Source of the DNA: Pedobacter antarcticus
GTDB lineage: Bacteria; Bacteroidota; Bacteroidia; Sphingobacteriales; Sphingobacteriaceae
Direction of reading: 5' to 3'
Length of the DNA: 64,000 nt
Assembly: GCF_900112985.1 (NCBI RefSeq)
Contig: NZ_FONS01000001.1
Span: 741,730-805,729 of the forward strand
This document shows, piece by piece, positions 8,943 through 18,781 of this stretch. The translations under genes were made by a program, and so were the position numbers. The notes below the pieces were generated by a model that searched no databases, was not told the DNA's origin, and saw only the letters and a program-made list of their open reading frames with translations. The stretch's first letter is position 1, and the number at the start of each line of letters is the position of its first letter.

Positions 8943-9365
8943 ATGTCCGAAGAGCTCCCTGTAATTCTGGAAAGAAAAAACATCAAACCTACTGCAATGC
9001 GCCTGCTGGTTCTTGACTTTCTGATGAACCAACCTTCGGCAATCAGCCTCACTGACCTGGAAAAAGGACTGGAACCTTGTGACAGAATCACCGTGTACCG
9101 TGCGCTCAAGAAATTTGAAGAGTCAGGATTGGTTCATCACATTGATGACGGCACAGGTATCACAAAATATGCATTCTGCGCGGAAGAGTGCAATCCAGGG
9201 CATCACCACGACCTTCATGTGCATTTTTTCTGCAATACCTGTAAGCAAACCTCCTGCCTGCCAAAAACACAGATACCGCAGGTGTCTTTACCCGAAGGTT
9301 TTCATAAAGAAGAAGTGAGTCTTGTGGTCAAAGGAACCTGCAACCTCTGCTATACTTTGCAATAG
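8943..9365 (+). CDS. Fur-family metalloregulator (Zur-like)
   Basis: This 140-residue regulator has an N-terminal winged helix (about 8-75, with the family motif CDRITVYRALKKFEESGLVH). A C-terminal dimerisation/metal domain has HHHDLHVHFFC and two CxxC pairs (CNTC; CNLC), a structural zinc site as in Fur/Zur. Which metal it senses cannot be read directly. A metal-exporting P-type ATPase begins 63 bases downstream, which favours zinc or related divalent ions. It starts in a long AT-rich region carrying a large palindrome. Confidence 0.9.
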   Translation: MSEELPVILERKNIKPTAMRLLVLDFLMNQPSAISLTDLEKGLEPCDRITVYRALKKFEESGLVHHIDDGTGITKYAFCAEECNPGHHHDLHVHFFCNTCKQTSCLPKTQIPQVSLPEGFHKEEVSLVVKGTCNLCYTLQ

Positions 9366-9377
9366 CATTGCGCTACG

Positions 9378-9411
9378 TTATTTAATACTTTTGTATTACT
9401 GCATTAAATAA
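9378..9411 (+). promoter_or_regulatory. Promoter with nested palindromes before the P-type ATPase
   Basis: TACTTTTG (9386-9393) is an exact TAnnTTTG -7 box, with a TTG at 9368-9370 as possible -33. The box sits inside TAATAC-TTTT-GTATTA (9383-9398) and within wider arms TTATTTAAT (9378-9386) and ATTAAATAA (9403-9411). A regulator bound here would cover the transcription start. The adjacent Fur-family protein is the obvious candidate (inference). Confidence 0.55.
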
Positions 9412-9428
9412 TTGCAAAACCTATTCCT

Positions 9429-11399
9429 ATGTGTACATCAGACCCCAAAGATAAAACTCCTCATACGCAAGACCATAAAGAAGAAAGTAAACATGTACAT
9501 ACCGATACCGACGAACATGATCATGGTGGCGGATGTTGCGGCGGTGAACCGGGATGGAAATCTCACCTTCCTTTATTAGGCGGTTTAACGATCCTTATGG
9601 TAATGCTGGTTCTTGATTATGGATTTAAAATCAGATTCAGTCAGCTCATCGAATTCTTCATTTTCGGCGTAGCCTACCTCCTTTCCGGTTATCAGGTTCT
9701 GAACCTCGCTTTCAGAAAAGCAATCAGACTGGATTTCTTTAACGAATTTTTCCTGATGAGTGTTGCAACGATCGGCGCATTTGCTATAGGATCTTTCAGC
9801 GAAGGAGTTGCCGTTATGGTCTTTTACTCTATCGGCGAATGGTTTCAGGACTCTGCAGTGGATTCAGCAAAAAGAAGTATTAAAGCCTTGCTGGATATAA
9901 GACCAGACACAGTAACAGTACTGAGAGATGGAAAAGAGAGTGTTGTTGCACCATCTGACGTACAAATTGGAGAACTCATAGTGATTAAGGCAGGTGAAAA
10001 AGTTGCTTTAGATGGCGATCTGAAATCTGCGAAAGGCAGCTTTAACACTGCTGCTTTAACTGGTGAGAGTAAACCCGACACTAAAATTACAGGTGAACGG
10101 ATCCTGGCAGGAATGATTAACCTCAATAACGCCGTCGAAGTAACGGTAACTGCGCTGTTCAAAGACAGTAAACTCAATAAGATCCTGGAAATGGTTCAGG
10201 ATGCTACTTCCAGAAAATCTAAAACACAGTTATTTATTTCCAGGTTTGCCAGAGTTTATACGCCTATAGTATTTGCATTGGCAGTAATGGTGGTATTTCT
10301 TCCATTTTTATTTGTGGGAGACTATGTTTTTAGAGATTGGTTATACCGCGGACTGGTGTTTCTGGTCATAAGTTGTCCCTGCGCCCTTGTCGTTTCCATT
10401 CCCCTGGGATATTTTGGAGGCATCGGCCTGGCCAGTAAAAATGGGATTTTATTTAAAGGTTCAAATTTTCTGGATGTAATGACAACCATCGACACTGTGG
10501 TTATGGACAAAACCGGTACACTCACTAAAGGTGTATTCAAAGTACAGCAAGTTTTCTCTGTATCTGGTGATGAAAAAGAACTGATCAGAATTGCTGCCAC
10601 CGTAGAAAATAAATCGACACATCCGATTGCCAGGGCCATTGTGGCTTATGCGGGAAAAGATTTTATCCCCCTGCAGGTGGAAACAACTGAAGTAGCTGGT
10701 AAAGGCCTGAGTGGCGAAATAGATGGTAAAAGAGTTTTAGCTGGCAACACTGCGCTCCTTGATCAGTTTAAGGTGAGCTACCCCGCGCTTTTAAAAGACG
10801 AGGAAGAAACGATAGTCGTCGTTGCAATTGATAATCAGTATGCAGGCCATATTCTGATAGCCGATGAACTTAAACCAGATGCAGCAGAAGCAATTCTTGA
10901 GATGCATAAACAAGGACTGCATACGGTAATGCTCAGTGGAGATAAACAGGCTGTAGTGGATAAAATAGCCAAACTCCTTGGTATAGACGAAGCCTATGGC
11001 GGTCTGCTTCCGGAAGATAAAGTAAGCCGGCTGGAGCAGCTGAAGAGAGCGGGACGTCATATTGCTTTTGCAGGTGACGGAATTAACGATGCACCTGTTG
11101 TAGCACTTGCAGATGCTGGTATTGCAATGGGTGGTTTAGGCAGCGATGCTACTATTGAAACTGCAGATATCGTAATTCAGAATGATCAGCCCGGTAAAAT
11201 CGTTACCGCAATTCAGATCGGGCGCCTGACTAAAAAAATTGTTTGGCAGAATATTGCGCTGGCCATGTCCATTAAGATCATTGTTCTAATACTGGGCGCA
11301 GGAGGTATAGCTACTTTGTGGGAGGCCGTAATCGCCGATGTAGGGGTTGCACTGCTGGCGATCCTTAATGCTGTGAGAATACAGAATATGAAGGTATAA
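9429..11399 (+). CDS. Heavy-metal P1B-type ATPase (Zn/Cd/Co-type exporter)
   Basis: This 656-residue inner-membrane pump exports divalent metal using ATP. Seen: a His/Cys-rich N-terminal tail (HDHGGGCCGG) in place of a CxxC HMA domain; actuator TGES in ALTGESKPD; the CPC metal-site motif in VISCPCALV (about 316-319); phosphorylation motif DKTGT at 360-364; and the GDGINDAPVVALADAGIAMG hinge. Zinc/cadmium preference is inferred from the ZntA-like core and Fur neighbour. A close paralogue (29,626-31,662) lies in the accessory region. Confidence 0.95.
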   Translation: MCTSDPKDKTPHTQDHKEESKHVHTDTDEHDHGGGCCGGEPGWKSHLPLLGGLTILMVMLVLDYGFKIRFSQLIEFFIFGVAYLLSGYQVLNLAFRKAIRLDFFNEFFLMSVATIGAFAIGSFSEGVAVMVFYSIGEWFQDSAVDSAKRSIKALLDIRPDTVTVLRDGKESVVAPSDVQIGELIVIKAGEKVALDGDLKSAKGSFNTAALTGESKPDTKITGERILAGMINLNNAVEVTVTALFKDSKLNKILEMVQDATSRKSKTQLFISRFARVYTPIVFALAVMVVFLPFLFVGDYVFRDWLYRGLVFLVISCPCALVVSIPLGYFGGIGLASKNGILFKGSNFLDVMTTIDTVVMDKTGTLTKGVFKVQQVFSVSGDEKELIRIAATVENKSTHPIARAIVAYAGKDFIPLQVETTEVAGKGLSGEIDGKRVLAGNTALLDQFKVSYPALLKDEEETIVVVAIDNQYAGHILIADELKPDAAEAILEMHKQGLHTVMLSGDKQAVVDKIAKLLGIDEAYGGLLPEDKVSRLEQLKRAGRHIAFAGDGINDAPVVALADAGIAMGGLGSDATIETADIVIQNDQPGKIVTAIQIGRLTKKIVWQNIALAMSIKIIVLILGAGGIATLWEAVIADVGVALLAILNAVRIQNMKV

Positions 11400-11434
11400 A
11401 AATGGGGCTGTTCCGGGTTGGAACAGCCCCATTT
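11400..11434. terminator. Bidirectional terminator between the P-type ATPase and alaS
   Basis: Stem AAATGGGGCTGTTCC (11400-11414) pairs with GGAACAGCCCCATTT (11420-11434) around a GGGTT loop. A and T tracts lie on the two sides, directly between the convergent stop codons. Confidence 0.92.
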
Positions 11435-11451
11435 TTATTTTGAGATTTAGC

Positions 11452-14151
11452 CTAAATAAGCAACTTTGCAGCTTTCTCTATTACCGCAGGCAATCCAGCT
11501 AGATTCTTACCACCGGCAGTCGCGTAAAATGGCTGTCCACCACCTCCACCCTGAATTTCCTTCGCAAGCTCCCTTACTATTGCTGAAGCATTTAATCCTT
11601 TTTCTGCAACCAGATTTTCAGAAACCATTACTGTAATCCCTGGTTTGTCGTCAATAACTGTAGTTAACACCAGCAGCAGATTGTCAACCATTTCTTTCAG
11701 ACTGTAGGCCAGATTTTTCACTGCGTCGGCATGTGGAAGATCTACCTGTACTGCAATCAGATTAACCCCGTTAATGGTCTTCATGTGATGAACTAATTCA
11801 TGTTTCAGGTTTCCAGCACGTTCAATGAGTACTTTTTCGGCATCCTTTTTTAATTTCGAATTCTCTTCTATCAATGCCGTAACCGCCGCAGGAAGATCCT
11901 TATTACCCTTCAAAAGAGATTTAAGTTCACTGATTTCCTGATCCTGGGCAATAATAAATGCTTCTGCTTTATTCGCTGTAATTGCTTCGATACGACGCAC
12001 ACCTGCTGCTACAGCACTTTCAGACATAATCTTAAAATATCCTATTTCACCGGTTGCCTGCACATGTGTCCCGCCACAAAGTTCTTTCGAATAATGATCA
12101 TCAAAAGTAATTACTCTTACAAAATCACCATATTTTTCCCCAAACAGCGCCGTTACTCCCATATTTACAGCAGTATCATAGGCAACCATACGCTGTTCCT
12201 GCAAAGGAATGTTCTCCCTTACTTTTTTATTAACGATATGTTCAATCTTCGCAAGTTCCTGATCGGTGACACGGGCAAAATGGGAAAAGTCAAAACGAAG
12301 ATAATCCGGATTAACAAGAGACCCTTTCTGATTAACATGATCCCCCAGAACTTGTTTTAAGGCTGCGTGTAGCAAATGCGTAGCAGAGTGGTTATTATTT
12401 GTCTGTTGACGCTTATCTTCATCTACAACAGCCCAAAACTGACCTTCCAGGTCTTCAGGTAGTGTATCAGTATAATGAACAATAACGCCGTTCTCTTTTT
12501 TCGTATCTGTAATATCAACAGAGAACATACGACTATGATCTTCCAGTCTGCCTGTATCCCCGACCTGTCCGCCCCCTTCGCCATAAAAAGGAGTTTTCTT
12601 TAAGACAATCTGATATTGTTCTTTTCCTTTTGCGGTTACCTGTCTGTATTTTAAAATACGGGTCTCGATTTCCAGTAAGTCATAACCTACAAATTCGGTT
12701 TCAGGATCTTCGTTTATAGTAATCCAATCGCCGGTATCAATAGCAGTCGCAGCCCTCGATCTCGATTTCTGCTCTTGCAGCGCACGCTGATATTCTTCCA
12801 TATCGACGGTCCATCTTTTCTCCCTCGCCATCAGTTCGGTAAGGTCGATCGGAAAACCGTAAGTATCCTGAAGTTCAAAAGCAAAGGCACCGGAAATAAC
12901 CATCTGATCTTTCAGGATACTGTAAACCCAGTTATCTTCAAAAGATTTCTCCAGATCTATAGCATTCTCCGACATCAGAAAATCACCTTGTTTTTTTGTG
13001 TAATTATCGAAACGGTGGATACCTGTAGCCAGTGTACGCAGGAAAGATATTTCTTCTTCCAGAACAACTTTCTGTACAAATTCCTTTTGCAGATACAGCT
13101 CGTCGAAAACTCCTTTGAACTGTTCTGCCAATACCGGTACCAGCTCGTTCAGGAATGGATCTTTCAAATCCAGGAAGGTATAGGCATACCGCACCGCACG
13201 GCGCAGAATCCGGCGTATTACGTAGCCGGCTTTGTTATTCGCCGGCAACTGACCGTCGGCAATGACGAACGAGATAGCGCGGACATGATCTGCCATAACG
13301 CGCATGGCTATATCTGTTTTTTCAGCAGCTCCATAAGTAATCCCACATTTGGCAGAGATAAACTGGATCAACGGCTGAAATACGTCTGTATCGTAATTGG
13401 AAGCTTTCTTCTGCAGAACCCGCACCAGACGTTCAAACCCCATCCCTGTATCAACATGCTTTGCGGGTAAAGGCTGTAAAGAACCGTCTTTCAAGCGGTT
13501 AAACTGCATAAATACATTATTCCATATTTCAATTACCTGAGGATGATCTGCATTGACAAGTTCTTTTCCAGAGAGTTCCTTTCTCTCGAGTTCAGGACGG
13601 CAATCCACATGTATTTCAGAACAAGGACCACAAGGCCCTGTATCGCCCATCTCCCAGAAATTATCTTTTTTATTACCGAGGATAATCCGGTCTTCCGGTA
13701 CAAATTGTTTCCAGAGTTCATAAGCTTCCTCATCGCGCGGCAAGCCTTCTTTTTCATCTCCTTCAAAAATTGAAACATATAATTGATCTTCCGGTATACC
13801 GTATACTTTAGTGAGAAGTTCCCAGCTCCAGGCGATAGCTTCTTTCTTGAAATAATCACCAAAACTCCAATTACCAAGCATCTCAAACATGGTATGGTGA
13901 TAGGTATCAATACCTACTTCCTCCAGGTCGTTATGTTTACCGGAAACACGAAGGCAGCGCTGGGTATCAGTTACCCTTGGATAACGTGCCGGCGCCTCTC
14001 CCAGGAAAATATCTTTAAACTGATTCATACCCGCATTTGTAAACATCAGGGTCGGATCATTTTTGACTACGATAGGTGCTGAATTTACAATCTGATGCTG
14101 TTTCGATTCGAAAAATTCTAAATATGCTTTTCTGATTTCTTTTGCTGTCAT
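11452..14151 (-). CDS. alaS: Alanyl-tRNA synthetase
   Basis: This 899-residue class II enzyme charges tRNA(Ala). In order: catalytic core with motif 1 region NSAPIVVKNDPTLMFTNAGM and the ISFVIADGQLPANNKAGYVIRRI block in two parts; the editing domain with zinc ligands HSATHLLHA and CGGTH; and the C-terminal DHHA1 domain with GGGGGGQPFYATAGGK. Length is slightly above the usual 870-880. It is transcribed divergently from the MerR gene across 116 bases. Confidence 0.98.
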   Translation of the reverse strand: MTAKEIRKAYLEFFESKQHQIVNSAPIVVKNDPTLMFTNAGMNQFKDIFLGEAPARYPRVTDTQRCLRVSGKHNDLEEVGIDTYHHTMFEMLGNWSFGDYFKKEAIAWSWELLTKVYGIPEDQLYVSIFEGDEKEGLPRDEEAYELWKQFVPEDRIILGNKKDNFWEMGDTGPCGPCSEIHVDCRPELERKELSGKELVNADHPQVIEIWNNVFMQFNRLKDGSLQPLPAKHVDTGMGFERLVRVLQKKASNYDTDVFQPLIQFISAKCGITYGAAEKTDIAMRVMADHVRAISFVIADGQLPANNKAGYVIRRILRRAVRYAYTFLDLKDPFLNELVPVLAEQFKGVFDELYLQKEFVQKVVLEEEISFLRTLATGIHRFDNYTKKQGDFLMSENAIDLEKSFEDNWVYSILKDQMVISGAFAFELQDTYGFPIDLTELMAREKRWTVDMEEYQRALQEQKSRSRAATAIDTGDWITINEDPETEFVGYDLLEIETRILKYRQVTAKGKEQYQIVLKKTPFYGEGGGQVGDTGRLEDHSRMFSVDITDTKKENGVIVHYTDTLPEDLEGQFWAVVDEDKRQQTNNNHSATHLLHAALKQVLGDHVNQKGSLVNPDYLRFDFSHFARVTDQELAKIEHIVNKKVRENIPLQEQRMVAYDTAVNMGVTALFGEKYGDFVRVITFDDHYSKELCGGTHVQATGEIGYFKIMSESAVAAGVRRIEAITANKAEAFIIAQDQEISELKSLLKGNKDLPAAVTALIEENSKLKKDAEKVLIERAGNLKHELVHHMKTINGVNLIAVQVDLPHADAVKNLAYSLKEMVDNLLLVLTTVIDDKPGITVMVSENLVAEKGLNASAIVRELAKEIQGGGGGQPFYATAGGKNLAGLPAVIEKAAKLLI

Positions 14152-14267
14152 TCCTAGTAAAATATATACAACAAAATTAAAATTTTATTGCGGTATTCTA
14201 CTAAAATCCCATTACATTTGAAAGCTTTATATAAATGCCATAATCCACTAACAATCAATCATCAACT

Positions 14268-14603
14268 ATGCCATATAAGGAACGGGAAATTAATAAAATG
14301 TATTACACAATGGGGGAAGTGACGGAAATGTTCGGTGTAAATGCTTCTCAGATCCGTTTTTATGAAAAAGAATTTGACGTCCTTCAACCTAAGAAAAACA
14401 AGAAGGGTAACCGTCTGTTCACTCCTGAGGATATAGAAAATCTGAAGATCATCTTTCACCTTGTAGACGACAAAGGCTTCACCCTAAAAGGTGCTAAAGA
14501 CCATCTGAAAAACAATAGTGGAGATGTAAAAGAAAACCAGAAAATCATCGCTTCATTGGAACGGCTAAAGGACTTCCTCGTAAAGCTTAACGACGAAATA
14601 TAA
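14268..14603 (+). CDS. MerR-family transcriptional regulator
   Basis: This 111-residue protein has an N-terminal MerR winged helix (YYTMGEVTEMFGVNASQIRFYEKEFDVLQP, here in two parts, then GNRLFTPEDIENL) and a short C-terminal helix likely used for dimerisation. There is no effector domain and no Cys cluster, so it is not a metal or drug sensor of known type. Short MerR proteins of this kind are widespread in Bacteroidota, with unknown targets. It is divergent from alaS; the next gene begins 46 bases on. Confidence 0.85.
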   Translation: MPYKEREINKMYYTMGEVTEMFGVNASQIRFYEKEFDVLQPKKNKKGNRLFTPEDIENLKIIFHLVDDKGFTLKGAKDHLKNNSGDVKENQKIIASLERLKDFLVKLNDEI

Positions 14604-14649
14604 ATAGTAGGTTAACTAAATAATTTTTAAGGGTATTACTTTGGCTTTT

Positions 14650-16737
14650 ATGAAGCCAAAGTTATGTACCACACCCTTAAGCGAAATGGCTCCCAGCCAT
14701 CTTCTTTGCCTGAGACAAGTGGCGCTGATCCTCCTGTTCCTGACCTGCTCGTTCTGCTATGCACAGGAAACAGAACAGGCCTTGTCTTTTTATACCTGGC
14801 TGGGAGAAGAAGAGCAATCTGAAGAGCAGCTGGCCATATTGACCCAAAAACTCGAACAACTCCGCAAAAAACCAATCGCCCTTAATCAAGCAGGTGAGAA
14901 AGGGCTCTCTCAAATATTCTTTCTTACGCCTCTTCAGGTTTATGATCTTTTACAGCATATCCTTAAAAATGGTCCGCTTAAGGAAATCGCCGAGCTCCAG
15001 ATAGTTCGTGGTTTCAGTCCCGAATTCATCAGACAGATCTCCCCCTATATAACCTGCGATCAGGCTGAAGGCAAAATTCCGCAATTCAAAGACCTACTCA
15101 ATAAAAGTGACCAGGAGCTCATCTTGCGGCACTCACGAATTCACCAGCGGAAAAAAGGTTATACTCAAAAAGGCAAATCCTATTATTCAGGAAGCCCAGA
15201 TCATCTGCTGCTTAAATACAGGCTTGCCCTGGAGCCTGGAATTAAGGCCATGCTGCTGATGGAGAAAGACCCGGGTGAACAATTCCTTAAGGGCAGTAAT
15301 CCTTCCGGATTTGATTTCATTTCTGCCAATATCACTTATACGGGAAAAGGGAGGATCAGTAAATTAATTCTAGGTGATTACAGCCTGCAGTTCGGTCAGG
15401 GGCTCAGTCTTTGGAGCGGGACTTCATTCGGGCGGGGAGCCGATGTTGCTGGTGCTGCAAAAAAGGATATGGGTCTGCAACCTTACTTTTCAGCAGGGGA
15501 ACAAAACTACTTCAGAGGGGTTTCTTTCGAATATAAATTATTTAAAAACATACTATTAACTAGTTTTATATCAATAAAGAATTCAGATGCTTCCGTTAGT
15601 TATCTGTCCAATAAAACTGCAGTAGTCAGTAATATCAGCAACAGTGGATTACACAGAACTGAATCTGAAATAAGAAATAAGGGGGCAATTAAAGAGACTG
15701 TTACCGGTACAGCAGCACAATATAACAGCCCGTTTTTCAGAGCTGGGATTACAGCGTATAGGAGCGCTTACAGTCTGCCTTTTATTACAGGAAATGCATT
15801 ATACCGTTCCAATAATTTCAAGGGCTCATTCAGGGAAAATTACGCTTTTCACTATAACTACACTTTTCTGAACACCTATACTTTCGGTGAGTTTGCCCAC
15901 AGTCATCCTGGAGGACAGGCCTGGATTCAAGGACTGATCTCCGCTATTACCTCTTCTACTTCAGCAGTAGTTGTTTTTCGTAATTATGGTATAGATCATA
16001 ACAGCTTCTACAGTATGCCTTTTGGCAAAAACAGTTCCGCCATGAACGAAAAGGGATGGTACACCGGAATAAACCACCGCGTTAGCAATAAGTGGAATAT
16101 AGCCGGTTATCTGGACTTTTTCAGCTTTCCGTTTGCCAAATACAGAGTAGACCTCCCATCAAAAGGAAATGAATACACAGTAAAACTATTCTACAGACCC
16201 GTCAGAGGCTCCGAATATAGTTTTCAATACAGATCGTCATCGAGGGAGCAAAACGTAAAATCCGGGCTTAAAATACCGGCTCTTGACAATATTCAAGTTC
16301 AATTAATAAAGTTGGATGCAGCCTATCCGGTGGGTGAACACATGAGGTTCAAACACCTGGCCGATATCACAAGATACAGTAAAGGACGGCAGTCCGCGGG
16401 GTACGGCATTCTACTGGGACACGACCTGCATTATAAAGTTGCATCCGGCCCCTTCGCAGGGAATATACGCGTAACGTGGTTCAAGATCCTGTCCTATGAT
16501 AACCGGATTTACCGTTATGAAAACAATGTGCTTTTTGCAGGTAGCTCAGTCCCTTACCAGGGACAAGGATTCAGAACTTATCTCAACATAAATTTTAGGA
16601 TCAGCAGTCAATTTAGACTGTGGTTGAGATATGCCCTTACCTGGCAGCCTGACAAAGAAAAAACAGGTACCGGAATGGAGCAGATCCAGGGCAGTAAAAA
16701 GAGTGAAACGAGGCTCCAGGTTCGCTATATTTTTTAG
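14650..16737 (+). CDS. Helix-hairpin-helix outer-membrane-like protein linked to comEC
   Basis: This 695-residue protein has a signal peptide (ALILLFLTCSFCYAQ). ComEA-like helix-hairpin-helix repeats cover about 45-150 (PIALNQAGEKGLSQIFFLTP; LKEIAELQIVRGFSPEFI). A long Tyr/Ser/Gly-rich C-terminal part ends RLQVRYIF, with an aromatic last residue as in beta-barrels. The start is ATG 14650; an upstream TTG at 14641 is unlikely. It ends 2 bases before comEC, so the two probably form one unit. A role in DNA uptake across the outer membrane is an inference from HhH domains and position. Confidence 0.75.
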   Translation: MKPKLCTTPLSEMAPSHLLCLRQVALILLFLTCSFCYAQETEQALSFYTWLGEEEQSEEQLAILTQKLEQLRKKPIALNQAGEKGLSQIFFLTPLQVYDLLQHILKNGPLKEIAELQIVRGFSPEFIRQISPYITCDQAEGKIPQFKDLLNKSDQELILRHSRIHQRKKGYTQKGKSYYSGSPDHLLLKYRLALEPGIKAMLLMEKDPGEQFLKGSNPSGFDFISANITYTGKGRISKLILGDYSLQFGQGLSLWSGTSFGRGADVAGAAKKDMGLQPYFSAGEQNYFRGVSFEYKLFKNILLTSFISIKNSDASVSYLSNKTAVVSNISNSGLHRTESEIRNKGAIKETVTGTAAQYNSPFFRAGITAYRSAYSLPFITGNALYRSNNFKGSFRENYAFHYNYTFLNTYTFGEFAHSHPGGQAWIQGLISAITSSTSAVVVFRNYGIDHNSFYSMPFGKNSSAMNEKGWYTGINHRVSNKWNIAGYLDFFSFPFAKYRVDLPSKGNEYTVKLFYRPVRGSEYSFQYRSSSREQNVKSGLKIPALDNIQVQLIKLDAAYPVGEHMRFKHLADITRYSKGRQSAGYGILLGHDLHYKVASGPFAGNIRVTWFKILSYDNRIYRYENNVLFAGSSVPYQGQGFRTYLNINFRISSQFRLWLRYALTWQPDKEKTGTGMEQIQGSKKSETRLQVRYIF

Positions 16738-16738
16738 G

Positions 16739-18508
16739 ATGGACACTCCAGTATCAATTCCTTTTTTCGCCAGGATTATTCCGCAATTTTTGGTTGGAAT
16801 TTACATTTCCCAGCACAGTATTTTTACCAAATTAAATTTGCCTGAAGATTATTTGGTAATATACTACATTTTTACATTAATAATAATCAACCTATTACAT
16901 ACCTCAACTAAGATAAAACATTATATGAATGGAAGCCTCTTTGTTATTGGCCTCCTTGTTCTAATGCATGGTTTTATTTTAGGAAGGATCAATGATGAGC
17001 TCACAAATTCCGAACACTTCTCCAAAAAAAACCCGGATTTTTTGTTGCTGGAAATTCTTACGGAACCAGTCCTATCCTTCGGCCAAATTCAATTTACGGC
17101 AATGGTAAAATCAATAGAGAAAGAGGGTCGGAGAACGAAGGCGTCAGGCCGGATTCTAATAAAGATAAAGCCAATTAAAATGCGACTTTCAGACCTGAGT
17201 TTCGGGCAACTTCTATGGGCACCCGGAAATTACGAACTTACTGCCGGCCCCCTCAACCCGGGTATGTTCGATTACAAAAAATGGCTCGCCAGAAAAAAAG
17301 TTCATCATCAATATCTAATCGAAGAAAAAGATGTTTTACTACTCAACCAGCGGGCGGGGAATAAACTTTTGTCACACGCTGTTGAATGGCGAAAAAAACA
17401 GGTAGACCTTTACCGTAAGCTGTTGGTAAAAAAGGACGCTGTTGATGTTGCGAGCACACTCATTCTAGGATACCGTGCAGAGCTGGACAGGGCACTGGTT
17501 TCTGCGTACTCCAGAACTGGAACTATCCATGTACTCTCTGTTTCCGGTATGCATGTAGGAATTATATATATTGTACTCGACTGGCTATTGCTACACCTCA
17601 ATACGACCAGAACGGGTAGACATTTGAAGTTATTTATTTTATTAAGTCTTATCTGGTTCTATACAATCCTAACTGGTTACGCTGCTTCGGTAATCAGAGC
17701 GGCAGTAATGCTATCAATCTTTCTGATCAGCAAAACCCTGGGCCGTACGTCTGCTTATCAAAACCTGATCTTTCTTGCAGCATTTGGTATGCTGCACTAT
17801 AATCCATACTGGCTGTGGGATATCGGATTTCAGCTTTCTTTTCTCGCTGTTGCCGGCATCATTTACCTATACCCGTTAATTTGCAACGCGCTGAACTGGC
17901 AAACTCCGCCAAGTAAAAAATTGGGAGAGCTCGTATCCCTTTCCATTGCCGCCCAACTTTTCACCACCCCACTAAGCATATACTATTTTCATTTGTTTCC
18001 AATGTCATTCATTATCAGTAATATATTTATAACCATACCAGTTACGCTGATTATGTATAGTGGAATATTAGTTATAATACTGAAATCACAGTATCTTGCA
18101 ATCTTTCTGGAGTGGCAGATTACACTGCTAAACGAAGGACTTATACAGATTAACAATCTCCCCTACCCGGTCATTGAAAGACTCTGGCCGACCGAATTTC
18201 AGGTAGCGATCCTTTATCTTCTTTTAATCCTATTACTGATTCCAGGATCTGCTAAAAACAGGCTGTTCGGGATAGCTACCCTGATGATTTTACTACAAAT
18301 TACAATCGTATGTAGGAAAGTATCAATCCGCCAGCAAAGCCAAATGATGCATTTTAACACGCCCTATCCGTCCACCCTTGCCTATATTCAAGCCAACCGT
18401 GCTTACATCATAACTAACCTTAATCAAAGTGACCCCACTTTTGCATACTATATTCAACCTGCCTTAGACAGCATGGGAATTAAAAAGGTATTTATCTTCC
18501 CGAAATAA
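16739..18508 (+). CDS. comEC: ComEC/Rec2-type competence membrane protein, C-terminus possibly shortened
   Basis: This 589-residue polytopic inner-membrane protein is the presumed channel for single-stranded DNA in natural transformation. It has N-terminal helices, a DUF4131-like soluble segment, then the Competence domain (ILGYRAELDRALVSAYSRTG, TIHVLSVSGMHVGIIY, GYAASVIRAAVMLS). The ATG at 16739 follows the previous stop by 2 bases. The end (GIKKVFIFPK) comes earlier than I would expect for Bacteroidota ComEC and abuts the accessory region, so the tail may have been lost or replaced. Confidence 0.88.
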   Translation: MDTPVSIPFFARIIPQFLVGIYISQHSIFTKLNLPEDYLVIYYIFTLIIINLLHTSTKIKHYMNGSLFVIGLLVLMHGFILGRINDELTNSEHFSKKNPDFLLLEILTEPVLSFGQIQFTAMVKSIEKEGRRTKASGRILIKIKPIKMRLSDLSFGQLLWAPGNYELTAGPLNPGMFDYKKWLARKKVHHQYLIEEKDVLLLNQRAGNKLLSHAVEWRKKQVDLYRKLLVKKDAVDVASTLILGYRAELDRALVSAYSRTGTIHVLSVSGMHVGIIYIVLDWLLLHLNTTRTGRHLKLFILLSLIWFYTILTGYAASVIRAAVMLSIFLISKTLGRTSAYQNLIFLAAFGMLHYNPYWLWDIGFQLSFLAVAGIIYLYPLICNALNWQTPPSKKLGELVSLSIAAQLFTTPLSIYYFHLFPMSFIISNIFITIPVTLIMYSGILVIILKSQYLAIFLEWQITLLNEGLIQINNLPYPVIERLWPTEFQVAILYLLLILLLIPGSAKNRLFGIATLMILLQITIVCRKVSIRQQSQMMHFNTPYPSTLAYIQANRAYIITNLNQSDPTFAYYIQPALDSMGIKKVFIFPK

Positions 18509-18781
18509 TTTATTCAGCCCATATTTTTTATCAAAAAACTTTAAAAATTGCTAAAGTAGCTAATAGTGTGTAGTTTATAAGAGTGACAATCGCTGTAGGT
18601 AACGATTTAGTAATGGTGCTTATTACACTCCTTTTTATTAAATTTCCATTGTAATTCTACAATGACAAAGATAATAAAATTAGTCAGATAGCAATGAAAT
18701 CCATTTCTCAAGATCAATTATCACCCAAGGTTCATTGTTGATTTAGCTAATAATGACTCTCATAAAAGAAAAAATAACATA
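18509..18781. other. Non-coding junction between the chromosomal block and the accessory region
   Basis: About 270 AT-rich bases without a credible gene or tRNA. A small palindrome CATTGTA-ATTC-TACAATG lies at 18647-18664. No transposase remnant, integrase or recognisable attachment site was seen, although the shift from housekeeping to element genes happens here. Confidence 0.5.

Noticed and set aside
12775-13470. 231-residue open frame on the plus strand opposite alaS
   Set aside because: It is the antisense shadow of the alaS coding frame; no start signal, no known motif.
18509-18781. tRNA gene or attachment site at the left junction
   Set aside because: No cloverleaf-compatible sequence or CCA end was seen; a direct repeat at the other end cannot be checked from this window.
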